Below are positions 1 through 10,181 of a DNA stretch of 64,000 nt, piece after piece; position 1 is the stretch's first letter; every line of letters starts with the position of its first letter. This stretch comes from Trema orientale. Its lineage: Eukaryota; Streptophyta; Magnoliopsida; Rosales; Cannabaceae. Position numbers and translations under genes: made by a program. The stretch lies in assembly GCA_002914845.1 (NCBI GenBank), contig JXTC01000033.1, positions 361,154-425,153 on the forward strand, read 5' to 3'. Under the pieces are notes generated by a model that saw only the letters and a program-made list of their open reading frames with translations, was not told where the DNA came from and did not search any database.

Positions 1-1
1 T

Positions 2-208
2 GCAGCGGAGAAATATTCAAAAGCACTGCTCCTGCTTTCCTTTATCGCGGGAGAAGCAGCGACATTGTCTCTAAACCCTTCATTTTCTTTAACTCCTGAC
101 AACAAGAAGCGAATCCAGCAATACATTATGAACTTGCGTTCTCGTCAGACTAACTTTCTAAAGGCACGGCCTTCTCTTAAACAATTCCTTGACTCTCCTA
201 CAAAGTAA
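2..208 (+). CDS. C-terminal end of an ATG1-like autophagy protein kinase (partial)
   Basis: An open frame enters from the left edge and ends at TAA 206-208, giving 68 residues. It reads as an alpha-helical tail: a KYSKALLLLSF segment, then LNPSFSLTP, then KKRIQQYIMNLRSRQ. From memory this resembles the last helices of plant ATG1 kinases, which have a similar NPPFSLT stretch followed by a basic helix; in ATG1 this C-terminal region binds ATG13. The kinase domain would lie outside the window. A TGCAG at 1-5 could be a splice acceptor, so the exon may start at 6. The antisense frame at 145-366 is a shadow of this end. The family call is tentative; it is clearly the coding end of a plus-strand gene. 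Confidence 0.5.
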   Translation, partial: AAEKYSKALLLLSFIAGEAATLSLNPSFSLTPDNKKRIQQYIMNLRSRQTNFLKARPSLKQFLDSPTK

Positions 209-1069
209 ATACAACTGGTTTGTACAGCTATTCTTGGAGATCTATCTTTTGTTGCGGCAGTTACTGGCGCAGTTCCGGTAAAAATCAGTGGCAGAGGCAG
301 CAGGCAGTTTTTAAGTCTGTCACATGGATATACTCTTTTAACTTTGTTTATTTGATTTAATACCAAGGGAGTATATTAGACATATAATAGATAGGTAAAG
401 CATATACTAGATTGTTGGCGAAACGGAACAAGGTAACAATTCCTGTGTTTGTGTAATTGAACACCCTATTCTTTAGTTGGACAGAAAATTGTATATATGA
501 ATGGAAATTGTTACTTGTACATCTGATCATTACACAGCAAATGCGTATGAAAATCTTAACATGATGTTGAAAATGATCGTCAAATTCTCATTGTTGCATT
601 GTTAACGGAGGGGACATATCGGACCTTCCTCGCATGTTTGAATTGAGAGTCACACCAAAAGAAACATATACAAAGATATTTTGGTAGAGAATTGATTGGA
701 GTGAACTTGGTGAGAGCTTTCTCCCAAAGAGGAAAGGCTGAAACAATTTAGTCTCAATGACTCTCTTGACTTTTTACAAAATCTTTTCAGAAAAAGCAAT
801 ACGACGATCTCATTTATTAATTTGTTTATTTGTCATATACTTTATGTTTACACAAATCTCGTCTTTTCTCTCAAATCTATGGGCAATTTTAAAATTGCTT
901 GGGTTTTAAGAGTGTTTCTAATTTCTAATCCTTCAGAATTTGACAATCTAGAGATCTCGAAAGTCGTCTTGACTACACTCCTAAAAAAACATCTATGGTA
1001 TCATCCACAATGAACAATGGATCATAATAAATGCATGGAAAATTCTGTCAATATATAAATACTAGTATA

Positions 1070-1096
1070 GAGACACGTGCCTTAGGCACGTGTCTC
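1070..1096. repeat. perfect palindrome carrying two G-boxes
   Basis: Arms GAGACACGTGCC and GGCACGTGTCTC (12 bp each) flank a 3-bp spacer. Each arm contains CACGTG, the G-box bound by plant bHLH and bZIP factors. It could be the core of an old foldback element or a functional site; no gene start lies nearby. Confidence 0.7.
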
Positions 1097-1757
1097 GTTT
1101 ATAATAAAAGCATACTCATAGTATTTAAAAAAAAAAAGTCGATAACACTAATAGCAATAGGAATGGAAAGTAGTCCCCTAAAAAAAAAAAAAAATGAAAA
1201 TGAAAGAGGTCAAAATTAGCCCATTAAAACTTATCAGTAAGTTACGTCGTACTCTTTCATCAAAAAACATGATAATAATAGTTATAGCATTAATGAAAAA
1301 GAAGAAGCAACAGAAGATTGAATATTGCAAAGTAGTAAATTGGCAAATCCCAAAAACATTAGAAATAAATATTATTTTCAAAAAAAAAATAAAAACGACA
1401 TTAGAAATAATTGCTTGCACCCCAAAGTAATACATCCAGTGATAAAATTCAAAAAAAGAAAAAGAAATCGATTAAAAATGGTAACTTAAAACTTTTTGGT
1501 TTCCAATATTAATATAATAAATCAAAAATTAGGACCACGAAGAAGAACCAAGTATGACAGCACCTATGAAACTAACTCTGAAATATTTCTCAAAGAAAAT
1601 AAATCTCATACTTGGATTAAACACTATAGATGGCGGTTGTCTACAGTACCATGCTGCAGGCGTGTAGATAAAAAGCTTTATTTCTCATCTTTTGGAGGAA
1701 AAAAAAAAAAAGGAATAAAATTTAGAAAAAAAGAAAAGAAAAAAAGAAATAAGCAAA

Positions 1758-2181
1758 GGGGAAATTAGAAATATACGGTATTTCTGAAAAAAATTAGAAA
1801 AATACGGTACTTTCGTATTTTTTACGGTGCGATTTTTATTAGAAAAATATTGTTTTTTAAAAAATATTTATAAAAAATATCACTTTTTAAAATAGTAACT
1901 GGTTTTTAATAACCAGTTTCTAACTGGTAATCAAAGATATTTATAACGGGTATATAACTGGTAACCAGTTTCCAGTAACTAGTTTCCAGAAATCGGTAAC
2001 CAGTAATTATTTTAGAAATGGTAATTTTCTAAATATTTTTTAAAAAATGATATTTTCCTAATTAAAACCGTACAAAAATTGAGAAAAAACTCTAACTTCC
2101 CTATTTTTGTAATTCTTTTCAGTTTTTCTAGGTATAATTGTAATTCTTTTCAGTTTTTGTAGATATAAGTGTTAGAAACCC
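1758..2181 (+). mobile_element. foldback Mutator-like MITE, copy 1
   Basis: The left end GGGGAAATTAG and right end GTTAGAAACCC match the termini of copies at 16701-17079, 46696-47082 and 48325-48661. Inner inverted arms (TTTTTATTAGAAAAATA near 1833 and the matching ATATTTTCCTAATTAAAACC near 2050) enclose a centre made of repeated AACTGGT / ACCAGTT words. No coding capacity. Flanking 9-mers (1749-1757 and 2182-2190) are similar but not identical, so the target duplication has decayed. Confidence 0.75.
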
Positions 2182-2730
2182 AACAAAAAACGTTAACAAG
2201 AGCCCAAAAAAAAGAAGGAAACATTAAAAAATTAGGCTGCTGGATCAAGGCACGGAAACCAAGTCGATTCCCACTTCTATTTACTAGTATAGATGTAAGT
2301 TTCGTCTGCTACTGAGCTAAGAGTAGTCCGTTTGTTTGCTAGGTTTCTATGCAACAAAGAGGCTTTAGCTCCCAGTCCCAGAAAAGTAATGCAGAAGTTT
2401 ATTATGATGCGATGAGAGAAAAGTTGATTCGTGTGAGAAAAAAAAAAAAAAAAAAAGAGAAAAAAGAACATGCCCTTTTGAAAGAAAGTGAACAGATCAA
2501 AACACGTTAAATACTTTCTTGTCTAAAAGTCTGTCAAGGGAGTTTTTTAAGTACAGTTGCATAGGTTCGGATAGTAATGAGCAACGTAGACAAATAATAT
2601 GGTACACACACCTACACGACAAGTTCCGTGAGCTTCAAGAGTCAAATTAAAAATATAAAGGATAATAGACAAAGGGGAAAATTTGAAAATTACATGCAAT
2701 AACAAAGGTTTCCTTTGATTGCATGCAAAA

Positions 2731-5700
2731 TCAGACATTAAGCCGAACCTCCCCTTCCAAACGTAACCTCTTGGTTCCTTTCTCTTCAACTTGGCCGCTG
2801 GTGTTTCCCACTCTGTTTTCTTTGGCCTCAACTGAGCACCTTTTGTAAGGTTTGAATCCAGTTCGACGAGACTTGAGCTTTCCATATCCAAGCCCTATTG
2901 TCAGCAGCCCTTCATCCAAATTATTGTCACCTCTAGGTGATCCGTTTTTCTCCAATTCTTGATGGTTAGAACAGGAACCCCATGTCTTGATGTTGAGATA
3001 TAATGATGATACACCATCATCGTCTTCTTTTTGTTTATCTTCTTCCATGCAGACATTCTGATTCTCCTGATTCTTCAGGTCATGTGGAGGTGAAAAGCTT
3101 TGAGGCAATACCTCTCTTGAGAATAGTGCTTGAAAAGCCAGCCGGCCCTGACAAAGTAACATTTCGTTATGGGCAATGAATGCAGAATCAGTTGCGGCAA
3201 AAAAAAAAAAAAAATGTAGATTTATAGTGAAAGGTCATCAATAAATAAATGTCTAAATACCCCTTCAGAGACCTCCTTCCAAGAATCACTTGAGGTGCTG
3301 GTGCTTCTACTGCGACGATTACTACACTCGGCGACTTGAGGATTGGCATCCGGTTCTTGCAATTCTTCCTTGCCATTCTCATGCTTCTCCAGGACATCTG
3401 TCTCGACTTCACTGCTAGAAGGTGTATTGGAACCACAAGATGAACGGTCAACCTGTTTCCTGCTCTTTGCTTTATTTGAATCAAGCTCAGTTGTTGCTGC
3501 AGCATTTTCATGATCACCAGCTTTTGGATTGGAATCAGGCTTTGCTCCCCCACTTTCCTCAGAGTCTGATGATGACATTGTTGGAGATTTTGAAGCCGAA
3601 TGTTGAGCTTGCAAAGCTTCCGATTTTTCTAGGTCCACTTGTTCTTGCGAGGGAGGATCAAGATGATTCTCTCCTCTTTCTGTTTTGGCTGCCGGAACTT
3701 GACCAGTGTCCGTTGAAGGAACTCCACTAATGGATGCAGGAGGGCAGGTGAATCCAGTGTGAAGCGGAGTGCACAATGGAAGCATTCCATGGGCTGCCCA
3801 CCATGCAGTTGCAGCAGCTACAGTAGCAGCAGCAATTGCTGCAATACTTGGAGCAGAGTTCATTTCTCTGGGTGAAAATCCACCTTGATTGCATGCAGGA
3901 GTTTCTGATGAAGTTTCCACATTGGAATAGGGCCAAAATGTGGCTGCAAAGCTTGCTGCAGCATGTGCTGCTGGGTTTTGAAGCAGTGTTGAAACAATGA
4001 GACTGGAAAATGTGGAGGACATGTGGAGAAATGATCGGTAGTCGTCTTGACTATGGCGAATTGGAGTAAAGGGAGGATGAAAAGTCTGAAATGACTGATG
4101 AACTGAAGATCTTGACGCATTACTTTGATATTCTGTGGTAGCAGATGCTGCTGAATTTGTGAACAAGTTAGGGTGGCCATGAACCTCTCCTACAGGATGA
4201 AATATGGTGTCTTGGAATGGCATATCCTGATGAGGAGTTTGAGTACAATTTCCGAGGCTCCCGTCAAGAACATGCACAGGCACATGCCTTGGGTAGTTCT
4301 GAGTGGTTTGCATCTCCTCAGTTGGCAATCCATTACTTAAGTCATCCATCTCCTCACCTTGAGCCAGCTTCTCATGTGAAGCATTAGGACATTCTAACTT
4401 TAAGCCTTTGCTTGGGTCATTGTCTTGACTTGTCATCTCTTTGGCATCAGCTTTCTGCATGTTTTGATTCCCGTCAAATTCAACGGTGACATAAGATCCA
4501 CCTGTATCATTCTGACTCACCATTTTCATTGAAGGCATAAATTCCGTAAAAGGGCAGGCATTTCCAGGCCCCACAGGTGGCTTAGGTATGGAACTTTTGT
4601 GAACAGAAGAACAATGAGCTTCTTGAAGCTGGGTAAGAACTTCTGAGCAATTGTCATCTTGGTTTTCCTTTGCCTGTGTTGGTTTTCCTTCTCCATCCGG
4701 TCTCTGATAGAAACAGAAAAAGAAATTGCAAGAGCATTATTAATTGAAGTAAGAATTGTGATAAATGAACACTGTTTCAAATGACACAGAGAGGTAATAA
4801 CCTCAGGAACTGGTTCTTTCTCCAAATCCAGTACTTGCTTACAGTGAGAAGAAGATTCAGATGACAAAAATTTTCCATCCTTTGCTCCCACCTGTGATGT
4901 GGGAGTACCTGAACTGGTCTTTCGAGGGTAAGGATTACTAGGTTTCCTTTTGGGGCGTGGTGGTGGAATATCTATATCAAGCGCCTGCCCTACTGGAACA
5001 CCTTTAAGGAGAGCCTCCTTCTCCAACTGTAATCAATAAAAACACAGTCAGCACTCCCAATATATGGGTTGGAGTAAGCAGCACTACGATGTCAGACACA
5101 ATAAAGGGTAACATTTCAAATCCTCTCTTCTAAAACACCATCTTTGCTTAATTTTTCCTTCCTAAATATATTTCTAAGTACCAAAATAATTATGACACAG
5201 CATGCAGTTTAAAATTAAAAAAAAAAACAAATAGTTAATATTAATGCAGTACAATAAAATCTAAAAATCCTTACGTAGTCCAAGTGGGAAAAATAGAATA
5301 ATTTCCTTGTGGCCTGTGGCCTGGTCTAGGACTAGAAGTGATGATAAGGAGAAGATTGGAGTTAGAAATTGGTGGCTTTCCATGAAATGCCATTACAATA
5401 TCATGTTTAAAACTTCCAAGGATGTGTGAAAGCTTTTCCCCTGAATTTACAGACAAAGCCATTTTAAAAATATATAAACAAATTGAAAAGTAAAAATCAA
5501 TAAGTGATACCAGTGATACCTAAGGAAATATTGCACATATAGGCTCCTTTTACATAATTCTAAAAGCTCCCAAAAAAAAAGAAAAAAGAAGAAGAAGAAG
5601 AAGAAGAAAGAAACAGTAAAGGTTAATCATATCAGGACCCCTGACAGATGTTCACTTATTTAGACAACCCTATAAAACATCAACCCACATGGTCCAGAAA

Positions 5701-8180
5701 AACTCCTTTTGCTACAAACTTACACCTCTACTATTTATATGACATAGGAATAATAGTCTATACACAACCCCAACAATCTCAAAAGTGGATAAATCCCACG
5801 AATACATGATTAGTCAATACCTATATTCCTTTTTCTTTTTTCTTTAAATAAATTAAAATAATAAGAGTGGAGGGATTTAAACTGCAGACCTAAGTTGGAA
5901 ATCAATGTGAATATCATTAGGCTAAACATGTGTCCACAACTCATGGTTTCTTCAACAGTTCATAATTCTCTGACCATACCTCCATCATAGTATAGAGGAA
6001 GTCGTTTTTACTTTTTCAAACCCTAGCTTTGAACTTAATAGTAATATCCTCAAATGCATATTCATTCTGAACCAAAAAAAAAGGGTGGGGCTGGTTTGGC
6101 CAAGCAGTCAGCTTGACTGCTTGGCCAAAACAGCCCCCTTTAATGCTAGAATGGGAAATCAATAATGACATAGGGAGAGAGAGAAGCAGATTCAGTAAAA
6201 CATTTCTTAGATCAAAGCTGCTCTTGGTTATCATTATGTAGTACAAATATGCCTACTTAATTGAAAAACCAGATAATTTGGATTCAAGAGAAATTAAAGT
6301 CACGAGGAAACTTTGAGCTATTACTTATCTTTAGAGTGAATACACAAGTTAAAAAAGAGTTCACATATAGAATAAAAACTCCAAAGCATATACTTTGCGG
6401 GTTAAGCCCTTCGACATGACAATGAATGTCAAAGATACCGATAAGACCTATGATATCCTGAAAACTTTAAAATAAAATATTTCCACTCACTAACTTATTC
6501 AATGTGAGAACAGTAAGAACTCATTCAAACAATTTTGAGAAGGTAACAAAGAACCTCATATAGTTGTTAGGACACTCTATTATCTTCTTTATAATCTACC
6601 AATCCATCAAAATACAACAACAGAACCTCATTTTCTATTCCAAATCTATGTGTCTTCAAGTCTGCTCTTGAGATCCTATGATAAAGGAGACACCTACAAT
6701 TTGATTTTAACCCAATAATCCTTAAGAGGAAAATAAACTGTCCAAAAGAAGATTCCAGATCTAGGAAGTTTGGCGATCTCCATAGAAGTTTATTCAATTG
6801 GCAAGCTCGCCAACCATTATGTACTGAAGTTAATAAGCTGAATTCTAGAAACTAACTAAATATTTCCCTTTCAAGGCCTCATTTAACTCTCCTTATCCTC
6901 ATTCTAATCCTGTAAGTAGAATCTTCTAGCTATATAAGTAACTACACCAATAAGTCAACTAAAAGCTGCAAATGACCCCAAAAAATATTCCTAGTCAAAA
7001 CTAGTAATAAAAGAAATGAAAAGGAAAACATGCATAAATAAAAGGTAGTCCGAAAAAAAAAAAAAAACACTCTATGACATGCACATGTCCAGTTCGATAC
7101 TACACATACATTGAAATGCCTTATATATCAGACACACATACTTGTTCAAACACCAAATGTGACTGCTCAGCATCATTTAAAAAAAAAATTGTGACAGCAT
7201 CATGCTTACATATTTATTGATTATGATGTACATAAGCAGTTCTTGTTTAGCATTATGAGCCCATTTTAGTGTTTACTGCAGAACCTAAATTGGCCCTNAC
7301 TTCTCATAACTGTATCAAACAGGCCAAGATATGGAATTGAAAATAATATGACACAAGCAGACTAAGGAATGGTATTTCAAACAGAATGGGATTGCAAATA
7401 ACAAGACTAATATTATTGATAACCAAGCAGATAGTAACAAGAAATACATCTAATGGAAGCATAAGGTAAGAAGCTACCGATTGACCTTTGAAAAGAATTT
7501 CTGTGCATGACTTCTGATTTGCACAGCAGTCTTTGTTCCTATATGTTCTGCGAACCACCAAGTAAAAACAGAAAAAAGAAGAGAAGAGGCAGGCCCCCCA
7601 GTTAAGAGAAAAGTACATAAAATGGCATTTTATGTCATTGCTAACAGTAGATGCTCGGCGAATTAAGCTCAATTCTCTCTTCAGTTCTTGTAAATTATGC
7701 ATTTAGTATTGTTTGTTCCTTTTTTTGTTTTTACTTAAAAACAAACTTAAAATGCACGCCATAAGCTTTAAAACATGACTTAGAGCTTAAGAAGCTTAAG
7801 TAAGGAAGGAAATGAGCAATAATAAAGAACAAGTTAAAAATTCATCACGAATTGTAACCTTCAATGCGCTGCCAAGCGCGGCCATAGAGCTTCAAGGCCT
7901 CAAGAAACCTATTGTGCTCCTCCTCTGTCCATCGCTCTCGTTGCTTTGTAATAGTATATGGCTTTCTTGTCTACCATTCCAAAAAGCAAAAATAATAATA
8001 ATAAAACTCCAACTTAAATACCTACTACAAAATTTCGATTTTAGCATAGTATTTAACAATCACAAGGAGAAAAATAAAAAGGAGGCAAAAATCAACAGTC
8101 CATTAATTTCACCTCAAACAACATTTACACAATAGTCTCACCTTAATAATGAGGTCTTCTCCGGAAGAGTATGTGTCCAT
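2731..8180 (-). CDS. LHY: LHY, morning-phased MYB-related clock transcription factor
   Basis: Six coding exons join in frame: 8142-8180, 7859-7970, 7486-7547, 4802-5026, 3261-4703 and 2731-3147, giving 765 aa, all with GT-AG borders. The start at 8180 gives [13 protein letters not shown], the typical LHY/CCA1 beginning. The single SANT/MYB repeat spans about residues 19-71, with [20 protein letters not shown] and the signature SHAQKFF at 63-69 (third helix). It is followed by [20 protein letters not shown] and PPRPKRKP, hallmarks of LHY/CCA1 rather than the REVEILLE branch. The rest is a long polar tail encoded mainly by the 1443-bp exon. LHY is a nuclear repressor that binds evening elements in evening-clock genes such as TOC1. 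Introns are large (2459 bp between exons 3 and 4) and carry small repeats. The leader has uORFs (see 8143-9143). Length matches the family, so the gene looks intact. Confidence 0.96.
5860..5945 (-). mobile_element. possible tRNA-derived SINE in LHY intron
   Basis: Read on the minus strand, TAGCCTAATGA (5914-5924) resembles a pol III A-box, and GTTTAAATCCC (5872-5882) a degenerate B-box at the expected distance, followed by an A/T-rich tail. No clear target duplication was found, so this is tentative. Confidence 0.35.
6087..6137. repeat. near-perfect 24-nt hairpin in LHY intron
   Basis: Arms 6087-6110 and 6114-6137 are complementary with a single mismatch and a 3-nt loop. The arm contains GGCCAAGCAGTCA. 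The hairpin is G/C-rich inside an A/T-rich intron. It could be the core of a foldback element or an RNA hairpin in the pre-mRNA; the loop is too short for a usual plant miRNA precursor. Confidence 0.8.
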
Positions 8181-9143
8181 TATCGTACATGGGCAGCCGC
8201 CGCTGCTTCAAATCCTCCCTGATGAGCAACGGATAAAATGAACACTTCCCATGATTTCTGACGGCATCGATAGCTATATGCGGTAAAGCCGTGGTGGTAG
8301 TAGTAATAGTAGTACTAGTAGTCAACAAGACCTGATAAGCAACTGCTGCTGCAAAAAGAAAACAAGTGACAGCAATCGGTAGAGATCCGTCTCTAATTCT
8401 AATTTCAACAAGGATTAAGCATTTCGATTTTCACAAGCAATGAAATGAAGGTATCTACATATTAAAAACCAATCCGAAACTTCATATATAAACACACACA
8501 CACACATACAAATAATATACTTATATAATTTTAAAAATTTTCAGAATCCACCGGGCAGAGAGAGAAACTTCTCCGAAAGAAGTAAAAGTAAATTCCTTAT
8601 TCAGAATCCTCACCAAAACGAACCCGAAGACGCCACAACCTTTAAGAGTGGAAAAAAACACAAAAACAAAGATAGACAGAAAAAAGCTTGTATCAGTAAT
8701 CAAAATAACCATTTCTTCCATAACCATCCACCTCTCAACAATGGATCAATTCTGAGCTTTGTTTCATGGCTCTGTTTGGTTGCCGAGAAAATAGGAAAAC
8801 CAGGTCAATTTTTTTTCCCAAATCACTTAGCCAACTAAAGAAAACCTTTTCCCAAACTGAGACAAACAAACAAAGTTGCCTAACTCAGTCTACAGAAAGA
8901 CTTAGTCGATCAAGCATTTTTTTTTTTCCGATCAATGATCAATCAAAATCCAAAAACCAATTTTCCTTCATTTTCCTCCAAGTTTCTCAGCAACCAAACT
9001 GAAAGTAAAGTAAATCAAAAAAAAAATATAAAATGAAAAATAAAAAGCCCTAAAAATGCAAGAATACTCAATCCATACCTCCCGGTAAAGACATGGTGTA
9101 CTGAAAAAGTCTCGAATAGACCGCCTGAATTCCGATCATGCAT
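8143..9143 (-). other. LHY 5' leader with intron and two overlapping uORFs
   Basis: A leader exon ends at 9079 (donor GTATGG) and joins an acceptor at 8348 (TTTTTGCAG, with a second AG three bases on). After splicing, the ATG at 9139 opens an 88-codon frame: 20 codons in the first exon, one split codon, and the rest down to TAA at 8145-8143. It crosses the LHY ATG (8180) in another frame and ends 38 nt inside the LHY coding exon. It contains a TTSTTITTTT stretch and a basic end (LFRRRPHY). A second ATG at 9143 opens a 33-codon frame ending at a TAG near 8313. If translated, either frame would reduce initiation at LHY. Splice sites are read by eye, and the transcription start (near 9300) is inferred. 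Confidence 0.6.
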
Positions 9144-9299
9144 GAAAGCCAGGTCACCGTTAAACCGCCGGAAAACTCATAGTTTCCGGCAATGGAGAGA
9201 GAATGAGATCAGAGAGCAATAGAGTAAAGAAGAAGAAGAGTTTTTGAGTAGTGAGAAGGTAGAAGAAGAAGCCACCATAAACGAAGGAGCCTTCCTTAG

Positions 9300-9990
9300 C
9301 GATCAATCTCAGCCACTATTATTTCTTGTGGATTTATTTTTTCTGAAAAATATAAAAATTGGGGCTCCTTTATTTGAGGCTGCAAAACATTTGAGAGCCT
9401 GAACTGGAAACCAGCGAGTTCTTGGATCGTGCCAAGTGGCAATGATTTAGTGGCTGATTACACCATCAGCGCACCCTTTCGCTTTTTCCCGACTTCTTTT
9501 TCGTTTGTTTAATATTTCTTTTCTTTTTTTTAAAAATTTGTCGTCGTTTGGTTTTTGGGTCCTCGATTCTCATCCACAAACTCGGACTGGGATGAGGGAT
9601 ACGTCCGTAAAAGCGCACTGGTGGGGCCCGTGATGACGTGGCAGCAGGAAGCGGGGGCAGATTGGGGAGAAGTAAATAGTTGTGGCGTTTCCGGTCATGT
9701 GCGTACGGAGGCCCAGCTGGACAGGCAGAAACCAGAAAGCCAGACACTTCATTCAAGATGGAAAAGTCTAGAGAGAGAAAGAGAGGAGTGAGAGTGAGTG
9801 TGTGTCGTGTTTCTTGTGAATGCGCCACGTGGACGTTCTGGAAACGGGTGTGGTGGGCTTTGAAGGAAGCAGGTGGGGGAAAAAGTTGGCCCAACAAGGA
9901 GAATCAACGGCTGTCCTACTCCTAGGACATCGCGTAAGAGGACGCCTGTCTCATTTTCGACGGCTCGTTCATACATAATCTATGAAACAG
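9300..9990 (-). promoter_or_regulatory. LHY promoter region
   Basis: Upstream of the LHY leader and unusually G/C-rich for this window. It holds a G-box CACGTG at 9826-9831, a GTGGGGCC at 9621-9628 (reverse complement of the class I TCP consensus GGNCCCAC), and a bZIP-type TGACGTGG at 9634-9641. A TATATTTTT-like element on the minus strand near 9346-9357 could be the TATA box. TCP and G-box sites are known regulators of CCA1/LHY in Arabidopsis; their use here is inferred. Overlapping open frames on both strands (9466-9976) are probably chance frames of this G/C-rich DNA. Confidence 0.5.
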
Positions 9991-10145
9991 CCAGCTTCTA
10001 ATTAAAAAATAACACACAATCACAAAAAATTTAAATAAAATAAAAAACCACCGCCTTTAGCCTTCTAGTTAAAAAAAAAGGAAATCCGCACATTTTCATT
10101 CATGTCAAATAAAATATTCTATGTTTCTCTTGTCTAATCTCACTA

Positions 10146-10181
<36 letters not shown>

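Larger units (their letters stand above)
209..2730. other. intergenic, between ATG1-like 3' end and LHY 3' end
   Basis: A/T-rich sequence with many A runs. The short frames here (822-1013, 1031-1219, 1178-1435, 1496-1768, 2277-2471) are lysine- or phenylalanine-rich translations of homopolymers and are not credible genes. It contains a double G-box palindrome at 1070-1096 and copy 1 of a foldback transposon family at 1758-2181. The segment just below 2731 is the LHY 3' UTR. Confidence 0.7.

Noticed and set aside
145-366. 73-aa antisense frame over the ATG1-like end
   Set aside because: It lies opposite a better-supported coding end and shows no recognisable domain.
1178-1768. Lys- or Phe-rich frames on both strands
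   Set aside because: They are translations of A/T homopolymers that overlap each other and have no conserved features.
9466-9976. Several overlapping frames up to 143 aa upstream of LHY
   Set aside because: Both strands are open at once in G/C-rich promoter DNA; no domain, no splice partners.
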